From Leisingera sp. ANG59 (lineage in GTDB: Bacteria > Pseudomonadota > Alphaproteobacteria > Rhodobacterales > Rhodobacteraceae), in NCBI RefSeq assembly GCF_013317235.1, contig NZ_WLCM01000002.1, positions 1 to 64,000 of the forward strand: a stretch of 64,000 bases of DNA. The letters are read 5' to 3'. The position numbers were made by a program, and so were the translations under genes. The notes below the pieces were generated by a model. The model did not search any database, was not told where the DNA came from, and saw only the letters and a program-made list of their open reading frames with translations. Shown here piece by piece: positions 57,362-64,000 of the stretch. The first letter of the stretch is position 1; each line of letters begins with the position of its first letter.

Positions 57362-57416
57362 CGGTAGACCATAATCGAACCCATGCGCCTCCGAATGAAA
57401 ATCGGGGGCTTTTTTT
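57346..57416 (+). promoter_or_regulatory. ilvBN transcription attenuator
   Basis: GCGCATGGG (57346-57354) inside the leader pairs with CCCATGCGC (57380-57388). The latter overlaps the base of the terminator hairpin GCCTCCGA (57387-57394) with TCGGGGGC (57402-57409, one G-U pair), followed by seven T's (57410-57416). A ribosome finishing the leader covers the first arm and leaves the terminator free; a ribosome stalled at the Val/Leu/Ile codons lets the long-range pair form and weakens it. Confidence 0.8.
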
Positions 57417-57456
57417 ATGCGTAACGGACGATGCCGCCAATTGGAGCAAAAAGCAG

Positions 57457-59208
57457 ATGACACGTGAAATGACCGGCGCAAAGATGGTTGTCCAAGCCCT
57501 GAAGGACCAGGGTGTGGACGTAGTCTTCGGATACCCAGGCGGCGCCGTACTGCCGATCTATGACGAGATCTTTCTGCAGAATGACATCCGCCATGTTCTG
57601 GTGCGGCACGAACAGGGCGCGGTGCACGCGGCTGAGGGCTATGCCCGCTCCACCGGCAAACCGGGCGTTGTCCTGGTGACCTCCGGCCCCGGCGCCACCA
57701 ATGCGGTCACCGGCCTCACCGATGCGCTGCTGGATTCGATCCCGATCGTGGTACTGACCGGCCAGGTGCCGACTTTCATGATAGGCTCGGACGCCTTCCA
57801 GGAAGCCGACACCGTCGGCATCACCCGCCCCTGCACCAAGCACAACTGGCTGGTCAAGGACACCGATGCGCTGGCCGGGACCCTGCACGAGGCTTTCCAT
57901 GTTGCCAAATCCGGCCGCCCCGGCCCAGTTCTTGTCGACATCCCCAAGGACGTGCAGTTCGCCAATGGCAAGTACCAGGGGCCGAAGCCGTCAGCCTCGC
58001 ACTACCAGCCGCAGCTCAAGGGCGACATGGAGGAGATCACCGAGCTGGTCGAGGCTATCGAGAAGGCCAAGCGCCCGGTGTTCTATACCGGCGGCGGCGT
58101 CATCAACTCCGGCACCGCAGCCAGCCAGCTGCTGCGTGAGCTGGTGGACGCCACCGGCATCCCGGTCACCTCGACCCTGATGGGGCTTGGCGCCTATCCG
58201 GCCTCCGGCAAGAACTGGCTGGGGATGCTGGGCATGCACGGGCTTTACGAGGCCAACATGGCGATGCACGGCTGCGACCTGATGATCAACATCGGCGCCC
58301 GCTTCGATGACCGCATCACCGGCCGCATCGACGCCTTCAGCCCGAAGTCGAAGAAGGCCCATATCGACATCGACCCCTCCTCGATCAACAAGGTGATCCG
58401 GGTCGATATTCCGATTGTCGGCGATGTGGCCCATGTTCTGGAGGACCTGCTGAAGGTCTGGAAAGCGCGCGGCCGCAAGGTGAACCGCGAGGCACTGGAG
58501 AAGTGGCACAAGCAGATCAACGAATGGCGCGCGGTGAACTGCCTGTCGTTCAAGAACTCGGAAAAGACTATCAAGCCGCAATATGCGCTGCAGCGCCTGG
58601 AGGAGCTGACCAAAGGCCGTGACCGCTATGTCACCACCGAAGTCGGCCAGCACCAGATGTGGGCGGCACAATACTTGGGCTTTGAGGATCCGAACCGCTG
58701 GATGACTTCCGGCGGCCTCGGCACCATGGGCTATGGTTTCCCGGCCTCCATCGGCGCCCAGATGGCGCATCCGGGCGCGCTGGTGATCAACGTTGCCGGC
58801 GAGGCATCGTGGCTGATGAACATGCAGGAAATGGGCACCGCGGTGCAGTTCCGCCTGCCGGTGAAGCAGTTCATCCTCAACAACGAGCGCCTGGGCATGG
58901 TGCGCCAGTGGCAGGAGCTGCTGCATGGTGAGCGCTACAGCCACAGCTGGTCCGAGGCGCTGCCTGATTTCGTCAAGCTCGCCGAGGCGTTTGGCTGCAA
59001 GGGCATCTGCGTCAGCGACCCCAAGGACCTGGATGATGCGATCATGGAAATGATCGACTACGACGGGCCGGTGATCTTCGACTGCCTGGTCGAGAAGCAC
59101 GAGAACTGCTTCCCGATGATCCCATCGGGCAAGGCGCACAACGAGATGCTGCTCGGCGAAGCCGAGACGCAGGGCGTCATCCAGGCCGGCGGCGCAGTGC
59201 TGGTGTAA
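57457..59208 (+). CDS. ilvB: Acetolactate synthase large subunit
   Basis: 583 residues from the ATG at 57457; the same frame is open further upstream across the attenuator, but that part is not protein-like. This is a thiamine-diphosphate enzyme: VVFGYPGGAVLPIYDE and the catalytic Glu in VRHEQGAVHAAEGY at the N-terminus, and the C-terminal ThDP region MGYGFPASIGAQMA through VKQFILNNERLGMVRQW. It makes acetolactate and acetohydroxybutyrate, the first common step to Val, Leu and Ile. The catabolic AlsS type is ruled out by the adjacent ilvN and the attenuator. The start has a modest GGAG. Confidence 0.95.
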   Translation: MTREMTGAKMVVQALKDQGVDVVFGYPGGAVLPIYDEIFLQNDIRHVLVRHEQGAVHAAEGYARSTGKPGVVLVTSGPGATNAVTGLTDALLDSIPIVVLTGQVPTFMIGSDAFQEADTVGITRPCTKHNWLVKDTDALAGTLHEAFHVAKSGRPGPVLVDIPKDVQFANGKYQGPKPSASHYQPQLKGDMEEITELVEAIEKAKRPVFYTGGGVINSGTAASQLLRELVDATGIPVTSTLMGLGAYPASGKNWLGMLGMHGLYEANMAMHGCDLMINIGARFDDRITGRIDAFSPKSKKAHIDIDPSSINKVIRVDIPIVGDVAHVLEDLLKVWKARGRKVNREALEKWHKQINEWRAVNCLSFKNSEKTIKPQYALQRLEELTKGRDRYVTTEVGQHQMWAAQYLGFEDPNRWMTSGGLGTMGYGFPASIGAQMAHPGALVINVAGEASWLMNMQEMGTAVQFRLPVKQFILNNERLGMVRQWQELLHGERYSHSWSEALPDFVKLAEAFGCKGICVSDPKDLDDAIMEMIDYDGPVIFDCLVEKHENCFPMIPSGKAHNEMLLGEAETQGVIQAGGAVLV

Positions 59209-59221
59209 CCGCGGCGGCGCC

Positions 59222-59271
59222 GCAAAATTCTTATGAAGAATTTTGCCGAAAGTTTTCTGAAAACTTTTGGC
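59222..59271. repeat. AT-rich tandem hairpins between ilvB and ilvN
   Basis: The first stem is 11 bp (59222-59232 with 59236-59246, loop ATG). The second is 12 bp with one G-U (59245-59256 with 59260-59271, loop CTG). The two overlap by two bases. It resembles the element upstream of argS. It may modulate ilvN expression or stabilise the message. Confidence 0.55.
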
Positions 59272-59297
59272 AGCGACAAACGAAAGGACGGCGACTG

Positions 59298-59858
59298 ATG
59301 TCTGCCCTGCATATCAAAAAAGGCTCCAACCGCCACTCCGCCTATAACCTGCGCCCGACCTTCTCAGACGTGCAGGAAAAACACACCATTGCGGTGCTGG
59401 TGGAAAACGAGCCCGGGGTTCTGGCCCGGGTGATCGGCCTGTTCTCGGGCCGCGGCTACAACATCGAGAGCCTCACCGTGGCGGAGGTGGACCATACCGG
59501 CCATCTATCGCGCATCACCATCGTCACCACCGGCACCCCGCAGGTGATCGAGCAGATCAAAGCGCAGTTGGGCCGCATTGTTTCGGTCCGCGACGTGCAT
59601 GACCTGACCGTCGAGGGCGCCGCGGTGGAGCGCGAGCTGGGCATTCTCAAGGTGGTGGGCGAAGGCGAAAAGCGCGTCGAGGCGCTGCGGCTGGCGGATA
59701 TCTTCCGCGCCAACGTGGTCGACAGTACCCTGAACAGTTTTGTCTTTGAAATCACCGGCGCGCCGGAAAAGATCGACGCCTTTGCCGACCTGATGCGCCC
59801 GCTGGGCCTCAGCGAAATTGCCCGCACCGGCGTTGCCGCCCTGCTGCGCGGCAACTGA
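59298..59858 (+). CDS. ilvN: Acetolactate synthase small (regulatory) subunit
   Basis: A 186-residue protein with an N-terminal ACT domain (HTIAVLVENEPGVLARVIGL, then GYNIESLTVAEVDHTGHLSR) and the C-terminal ALS_ss domain (DSTLNSFVFEITGAPEKIDA). It binds valine and gives feedback inhibition of IlvB. AGGACGG precedes the ATG. It follows ilvB by 89 bases and ends at a strong terminator. Confidence 0.94.
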   Translation: MSALHIKKGSNRHSAYNLRPTFSDVQEKHTIAVLVENEPGVLARVIGLFSGRGYNIESLTVAEVDHTGHLSRITIVTTGTPQVIEQIKAQLGRIVSVRDVHDLTVEGAAVERELGILKVVGEGEKRVEALRLADIFRANVVDSTLNSFVFEITGAPEKIDAFADLMRPLGLSEIARTGVAALLRGN

Positions 59859-59886
59859 TCCTGCCTCAGCCCGAACCGGGCTGGTG

Positions 59887-60237
59887 CTATCCCTGAACGG
59901 TTTGAAGCGGTGCGGCAACGCACCGCTTTTTTGCAGCCTGCAGCGGAAAAGGAACAACCTTCTGCTCCTTGCCGCCGGTATCGGGCACCGCGCATACTGC
60001 CGTCGCACTCAGCCGGTCTGCCAGACCAGGGCTGCCTTGCTCCAGCACGATGGCGAGATTCTCGGCGACTCTGATATTGCCACTCAGGGTAACATCAAAC
60101 TCAACCCAGTCCCCTGGATTCAGTTCAGCACACTCAGTTCCAGCCTTATTTGTGTAAAAAGCAAGGTCCCCCTGGTCATCGCACCAGATCACGGCTTTGG
60201 TCAGGGGGGCGTCACTCCATAAAATGACTCCAATCAT
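59887..60237 (-). CDS. Uncharacterised 116-residue protein with a beta-barrel-like core
   Basis: From the ATG at 60237, which has CGAGGA upstream; the frame is open further up to 60513 but that part is not protein-like. The core VILWSDAPLTKAVIWCDDQG, LAFYTN, and NPGDWVEFDVTLSGNIRVAE suggest a small OB-like barrel, as in CSD-type or TRAM-like proteins, but the match is not firm. The last 35 residues contain the ilvBN terminator on the opposite strand, so the 3' end may be poorly conserved. It is divergent from an XRE regulator. The function is unknown. Confidence 0.6.
   Translation of the reverse strand: MIGVILWSDAPLTKAVIWCDDQGDLAFYTNKAGTECAELNPGDWVEFDVTLSGNIRVAENLAIVLEQGSPGLADRLSATAVCAVPDTGGKEQKVVPFPLQAAKKRCVAAPLQTVQG
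59906..59932 (+). terminator. ilvBN terminator
   Basis: AGCGGTGC (59906-59913) pairs with GCACCGCT (59920-59927), loop GGCAAC, followed by six T's ending at 59932. It lies inside the 3' end of the convergent 116-residue gene. Confidence 0.8.
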
Positions 60238-60382
60238 ACCAGTCCTCGTATTGCCGCCCTCCAATTCTGAAGCAATTGAGCTGACGCCAACATGACAAAA
60301 AACGAGTCCCGCTATTGCATTTTGTGTCAATTCCACTAGCCTCCTGACGTGAATTAGAGACACCCCTGACGCTATATGGGTG

Positions 60383-60418
60383 CACAGGCTGCTGTGCTTA
60401 TGCCTGAACTTGGCATAA
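60383..60418. promoter_or_regulatory. Two inverted repeats in the XRE/116-residue gene gap
   Basis: CACAG-GCTG-CTGTG (60383-60396) and TTATGCC-N7-GGCATAA (60398-60418). They sit 55-90 bases before the XRE start. Operator sites for that XRE protein are a reasonable guess. Confidence 0.4.
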
Positions 60419-60472
60419 CCCACCGGCAAAAAGGGAAAATTAAACGTAAACCCCGAGCAGTCAGGACCTCGA

Positions 60473-61270
60473 ATGAACAGCCAGAACCGCTCTCCAGCTG
60501 ACCTGAGGAACATGTTTGGCGCAAACTTGCGTCAATTGGCGCGGCAGTACCGGTCGATTTCGGAGCTATCGCGCCAGCTGGGCATCAACCGCACGCAATT
60601 CAACCGCTACCTGTCCGGCGAGAGTTTTCCGCGCCCGGATATTCTGGACCGAATTTGCCGTTTCTTTGACGTAGACGCGCGTATTCTGCTGGACCCGGTG
60701 GACACCCTTTCAAAAGCAGGTCAGGTCGTAAACGGTGCATTTCTGTCTGATTTCCTTGGCCATGGCGTTCAGCAGCTGACCGAGGAGTTTTTCCCTTCGG
60801 GGTTTTACCGTTTCACGCGCCGCAGCTTCATCAATGAAGAGAAGTTCGTGATTGGCCTCGTGTACGTGTTCCGCGCGGGTGGCGTCACCTATATCAAGGG
60901 GTTTGAGGCGAAAGAGGCGATGCTGAGCCAGGGACTGCCAGCCAGTCCCGGGGTGCGGGAGTTCCGCGGCTACGTCAGCGGCCACGAGGATGGCGTCGCC
61001 TTTGTTATCGCCCGGCGCAAGGCGATGACCTACTCGTTCAACTACTTGGCGCGGGTGGCGTCACTGCAGAACAACTTCTGGTCGGGATATGTCGCCCGCA
61101 CTGTCCGCGAGAGCGGCACCGGGGAACGGGTGACGCGGATGGTTTATGAGCATCTGGGCCGCGACACCGGGCAGGTTCTGGCCGCCGCCCGAAGCGCGGG
61201 ATTTGCCGATGAGGACGCCCTGCTGCCCTTCCACCGCCGCCTGCTGAACACCAGCCAGCCCTTCCGCTGA
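60473..61270 (+). CDS. XRE-family transcriptional regulator
   Basis: A 265-residue protein. Residues 14-75 form an XRE HTH (NLRQLARQYRSISELSRQLG, INRTQFNRYLSGESFPRPDI). The remaining 190 residues are a separate domain (FFPSGFYRFTRRSFINEEKF, GYVSGHEDGVAFVIARRKAM) probably for ligand sensing. I do not recognise the ligand. The gene faces away from the 116-residue gene, with two inverted repeats between them. Confidence 0.85.
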   Translation: MNSQNRSPADLRNMFGANLRQLARQYRSISELSRQLGINRTQFNRYLSGESFPRPDILDRICRFFDVDARILLDPVDTLSKAGQVVNGAFLSDFLGHGVQQLTEEFFPSGFYRFTRRSFINEEKFVIGLVYVFRAGGVTYIKGFEAKEAMLSQGLPASPGVREFRGYVSGHEDGVAFVIARRKAMTYSFNYLARVASLQNNFWSGYVARTVRESGTGERVTRMVYEHLGRDTGQVLAAARSAGFADEDALLPFHRRLLNTSQPFR

Positions 61271-61272
61271 CG

Positions 61273-62043
61273 CTAACTCGCGTCAGCCAGCCTGTAGACG
61301 TGCCAGGTGGCGTGGCCCAAGAGCGGCAGCACCAGGAACAGCCCCAGGAACCACGGCAGCAGCGCTGCAAAGGTCAGAGCCGCGATCACTACGGCCCAGA
61401 TCATCATCACCGCGAAGTTGTTCTGCACATACTGGAAGCTGGTGATCATGGCGGTGACGAAGTCCACTTCGCGGTCCAGCAGCAGCGGCAGCGAAATCAC
61501 CGTGATCATATACAGCAGCAGCGCAAACAATGCCCCGACAACGGTGCCGACGGCCAGCATGGTCAGCCCGTTGGCAGTCAGGAACACCTCCGCCGAGGTG
61601 GAGATATTGGTCATCGTCGCGTGCCCCAGGAACAAGGCAAAGATCATGTGGCCGAGAAAAAACCAGAACAGGAACACCACAACGATGATGGCGCAGATCG
61701 ACGGCAGCTGGCGGCGGCTTTGCTGCAGCACTACGCCCAGGATCCGGCCAACCGCAATCCCTCTGCCCTGTTCCAGCCGGTGTGACACCTCAAAAAGGCC
61801 GACCGCAGCAAAGGGACCGATCAGCGGGAAGCCAATGGCCGCCAGCACCAGCCAGTAGGTGGTGCCGGTGCGCACGGTGATCCAGGCCATTATCCAGCCT
61901 GCCAGCACATACACCGAAGCGAAGAACAGCCCGTAAAGCGGCTTCCTGCGGAAGTCTGCCCAGCCCCGGCGCAGCGCCTCGAACAGCATCTGCGTCGTGA
62001 CCGGCTGCAGCGGCGGCACGCCAAACGGCTTTTCAGGTGTCAT
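61273..62043 (-). CDS. DUF2189 membrane protein
   Basis: A 256-residue protein with about six membrane helices. The N-terminal [20 protein letters not shown] and the central [20 protein letters not shown] match DUF2189, an uncharacterised family common in alphaproteobacteria. GGAGGAG precedes the ATG. It ends two bases from the convergent XRE stop. The function is unknown, and the basic, cytoplasmic N-terminus suggests interaction with the membrane surface. Confidence 0.85.
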   Translation of the reverse strand: MTPEKPFGVPPLQPVTTQMLFEALRRGWADFRRKPLYGLFFASVYVLAGWIMAWITVRTGTTYWLVLAAIGFPLIGPFAAVGLFEVSHRLEQGRGIAVGRILGVVLQQSRRQLPSICAIIVVVFLFWFFLGHMIFALFLGHATMTNISTSAEVFLTANGLTMLAVGTVVGALFALLLYMITVISLPLLLDREVDFVTAMITSFQYVQNNFAVMMIWAVVIAALTFAALLPWFLGLFLVLPLLGHATWHVYRLADAS

Positions 62044-62220
62044 GGCGGTACTCCTCCCCTCCGGCAGGCCCTGTTTTCTGTCCGGTTGCGGATGGCCTGC
62101 GCTCTTTTCAAATGAAGCGTCAAAAATGCTTCATTTAAGCCTAGCCGTGAAACCTGCAGAATAAAATGCCTTGCAGATGCATGATTTAGCTGCTGCGCCG
62201 CCTGCAGGCCCGCCGCCAAA

Positions 62221-62252
62221 GAAAAAGGGGCGGCCCGCGCAGGCCGCCCCTT
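62221..62252 (-). terminator. Intrinsic terminator of prfB
   Basis: An 11-bp stem (62225-62235 with 62242-62252, loop CGCGCA) followed on the minus strand by TTTTTCTTT. It lies about 40 bases beyond the prfB stop. Confidence 0.8.
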
Positions 62253-62289
62253 AATAACTATAAGTTGCCCTGTCCGGAAAGCGGCCAGG

Positions 62290-63417
62290 TCAGTCCTCGG
62301 CCTGCGCGTCGGCGCGGCTCTTGCCGGAGACATTGAGCGCCAGCGTGGCGGCCATGAAGCCGTCCAGATCGCCATCCAGCACCCCTTTGGTGTCCGAGGT
62401 TTCATGCTGGGTACGCAGGTCCTTCACCATCTGGTAGGGCTGCAGCACATAGGAGCGGATCTGGTTGCCCCAGCCGGCATCGCCCTTGGCCTCATGCGCC
62501 TCGTTGATGGCGGCGTTGCGGCGGTCCAGCTCCTGCTGGTACAGGCGCGACTTCAGCGCCTTCATGGCGATGTCGCGGTTCTGGTGCTGGGATTTCTCGG
62601 ACGAGGTCACCACGATACCGGTCGGAATGTGGGTGATCCGCACCGCCGAGTCGGTGGTGTTGACGTGCTGGCCGCCCGCACCGGAGGAGCGGTAGGTGTC
62701 GACGCGGATATCGGCCGGGTTCACTTCGATCTCGATATTGTCGTCGACCACAGGGTAGACCCAGACCGAGCTGAACGAGGTGTGCCGCTTGGCCGCCGAG
62801 TCATAGGGCGAGATCCGCACCAGCCGGTGCACGCCGCTTTCGGATTTCAGCCAGCCATAGGCGTTGTGGCCGGAGATCTTGTAGGCGGCGGATTTGATGC
62901 CTGCTTCGTCGCCCGCGCTTTCGGACTGCAGCTCGACCTTGTAACCCTTCTTCTCGGCCCAGCGCACATACATCCGCGCCAGCATCGAGGCCCAGTCGCA
63001 GCTTTCGGTGCCGCCGGCGCCTGCGTTGATCTCCAGGAAGGTGTCATTGGCATCGGCCTCGCCGTCCAGCAGGGCTTCCAGCTCCTTCTCGGCCGCTTTC
63101 TCTTTCAGCGCCGCCAGTGACGCCTCGGCATCCTTGATGACCTCGGCGTCGTCTTCCATCTCGCCCAGCTCGATCAGCTCTATGTTGTCGGACAGGTCCT
63201 GCTGGATGCCCTTGTAGGTGTCGATGGAATCCACCAGCGCCTGGCGCTCGCGCATCAGCTTCTGCGCCGCTTCCGGGTCGTCCCAGAGGTTCGGATCCTC
63301 GACCCGCGCGTTGAACTCCTCCAGCCGGTATTCGGCGGTTTCCCAGTTCATCCGCTGGGCCAGCAGCTCCAGCGATTTCTCGATGTCTGCGACGATATTC
63401 TGGGTTTCCGCGCGCAT
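62290..63417 (-). CDS. prfB: Peptide chain release factor 2
   Basis: A 375-residue class I release factor. The catalytic GGQ motif is in [19 protein letters not shown]. The stop-codon recognition motif is [13 protein letters not shown]-like ([12 protein letters not shown]), where the RF2 SPF tripeptide is SPY. The frame is unbroken from the ATG at 63417 (AAGGAA upstream), so the programmed +1 frameshift that controls RF2 in E. coli is absent. RF2 reads UGA and UAA. Length and motifs are standard for the alphaproteobacterial form. Confidence 0.94.
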   Translation of the reverse strand: MRAETQNIVADIEKSLELLAQRMNWETAEYRLEEFNARVEDPNLWDDPEAAQKLMRERQALVDSIDTYKGIQQDLSDNIELIELGEMEDDAEVIKDAEASLAALKEKAAEKELEALLDGEADANDTFLEINAGAGGTESCDWASMLARMYVRWAEKKGYKVELQSESAGDEAGIKSAAYKISGHNAYGWLKSESGVHRLVRISPYDSAAKRHTSFSSVWVYPVVDDNIEIEVNPADIRVDTYRSSGAGGQHVNTTDSAVRITHIPTGIVVTSSEKSQHQNRDIAMKALKSRLYQQELDRRNAAINEAHEAKGDAGWGNQIRSYVLQPYQMVKDLRTQHETSDTKGVLDGDLDGFMAATLALNVSGKSRADAQAED

Positions 63418-63508
63418 TTCAGTTCCTTGAAATCTCTTGTCAGGCTTGCGTGATAAACCACCCGCGCGCCGCGGGCAAGCGGCGCGCGGGTGCCTTGGCA
63501 GCGGCGGA

Positions 63509-64000
63509 TCAGTAAAGCCCGCCGGAGCTGACCGTGCCGAACGTCGCCTTGGGCCCTAGCACTGCGGTGCCGCCGCTGGAGGTGGTGACCTTGCGGCCGG
63601 ATTCCTGCACCTCTTCAACCAGCGGCAGGTTCGATCCCATCGCAAAGCCGCCATCGTAAGTCAGGCCGAAGATCGGCTCAGCCCCGTCCCGGAAATACTC
63701 CGCCACCACATAGGGCCCGGATGCATTGTCCGGCAGCCGGGCGCCGGTATAACGGTCGATTTTGATGAAATGGCCGCCTTCCGGCACCTCAAACGGGCCA
63801 CCGCCGAATTTTTCGACCGCCTTGGTCATGAACTGCTGGAACACCGGGCCGCACATGGTGCCGCCATAGGCGCCGCGGCCCATCGGCCGGGGCTGGTCAA
63901 AGCCCATGTAGCAGCCCGCCACGATGTTGGAGGTGAAGCCGACAAACCAGACATCGCGGGAATCATTGGTGGTGCCGGTCTTGCCCGCGGTGGGCACCGG
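63509..64000 (-). CDS. mrcA: Class A penicillin-binding protein, C-terminal part (window edge)
   Basis: Only the last 163 codons or so lie in the window; the frame stays open to base 64000. The transpeptidase KTG box is in [20 protein letters not shown], followed by [14 protein letters not shown]-like sequence ([20 protein letters not shown]). The Gly/Ser-rich C-terminal tail ends SSGGLY. It belongs to the PBP1A family (glycosyltransferase plus transpeptidase) that builds peptidoglycan; the catalytic SxxK box and the glycosyltransferase domain would lie outside. It ends 91 bases from prfB on the same strand, so it is upstream of prfB. Confidence 0.85.
   Translation of the reverse strand, partial: PVPTAGKTGTTNDSRDVWFVGFTSNIVAGCYMGFDQPRPMGRGAYGGTMCGPVFQQFMTKAVEKFGGGPFEVPEGGHFIKIDRYTGARLPDNASGPYVVAEYFRDGAEPIFGLTYDGGFAMGSNLPLVEEVQESGRKVTTSSGGTAVLGPKATFGTVSSGGLY

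Noticed and set aside
62290-63417. Programmed frameshift in prfB
   Set aside because: The frame is continuous from its ATG through the GGQ motif with no in-frame UGA near codon 25.
1-64000. Prophage, insertion sequence or integrated element
   Set aside because: No transposase, integrase, phage structural gene or att-like direct repeats next to the tRNA-Pro were found.

Overview
The window is GC-rich, coding-dense bacterial chromosome. Gene content and order point to an alphaproteobacterium of the Rhodobacteraceae, most likely the Roseobacter group (Leisingera/Phaeobacter/Ruegeria-like). The indications are rpmF-plsX-fabH-ihfA followed by a MerR regulator, nagZ-scpA-scpB, the double-length dCTP deaminase, a DksA with one of the usual four zinc cysteines, the PIN/RNA-methyltransferase pair beside glnE, and a large dctPQM TRAP transporter. 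The genus cannot be fixed from sequence alone. I see no IS element, prophage, CRISPR array or rRNA; one tRNA gene (Pro, GGG) is present.

Layout. 0-9.5 kb: a truncated FemAB-like protein, an SDR dehydrogenase, a maltose-acetyltransferase-like protein, an Uup-type ABC-F ATPase, OlsB, BamE, YceD, then the phospholipid/fatty-acid cluster rpmF-plsX-fabH and ihfA. 9.5-14.9 kb: a MerR protein with a very long disordered tail, tRNA-Pro, dcd, and a divergent Lrp/MFS pair. 14.7-20.7 kb (minus): argS, a SPOR protein, nagZ, scpA, scpB and a small protein. 20.8-24 kb: a tandem YCII pair, a GFA protein, dgt and a divergent IscA/ErpA-like carrier.

24.0-26.7 kb (minus) is the most unusual locus. A 201-residue protein carries nine copies of a roughly 21-residue unit with the invariant core FSSGS, and its last copy ends at the stop codon. 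It is followed by a 353-residue protein of no family I recognise and a translationally coupled EamA-type transporter. Synonymous codon scatter under an invariant peptide core indicates selection on the peptide. The arrangement resembles a multi-core peptide precursor, a partner protein and an exporter, but that is inference.

27-36 kb: xthA, an FAD monooxygenase, dksA, a MoxR/DUF2927/55-residue membrane protein/VWA module, and a PhoD-like phosphatase. 35.7-37.6 kb: minCDE. 38-45 kb: a ThrE-like exporter, an M48 peptidase, the PIN protein and RNA methyltransferase, and glnE. 45.5-47.8 kb: DUF2852, RDD, bpt and a VOC protein. 48-54.9 kb: dctPQM divergent from a Cache-domain NarL-type two-component system that probably controls it. 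54.9-57.1 kb: MltB and a 2OG-Fe(II) oxygenase. 57.2-59.9 kb: ilvB-ilvN with a complete leader-peptide attenuator. 59.9-64 kb: an unknown 116-residue protein divergent from an XRE regulator, DUF2189, prfB, and the 3' end of a class A penicillin-binding protein gene cut by the window edge.
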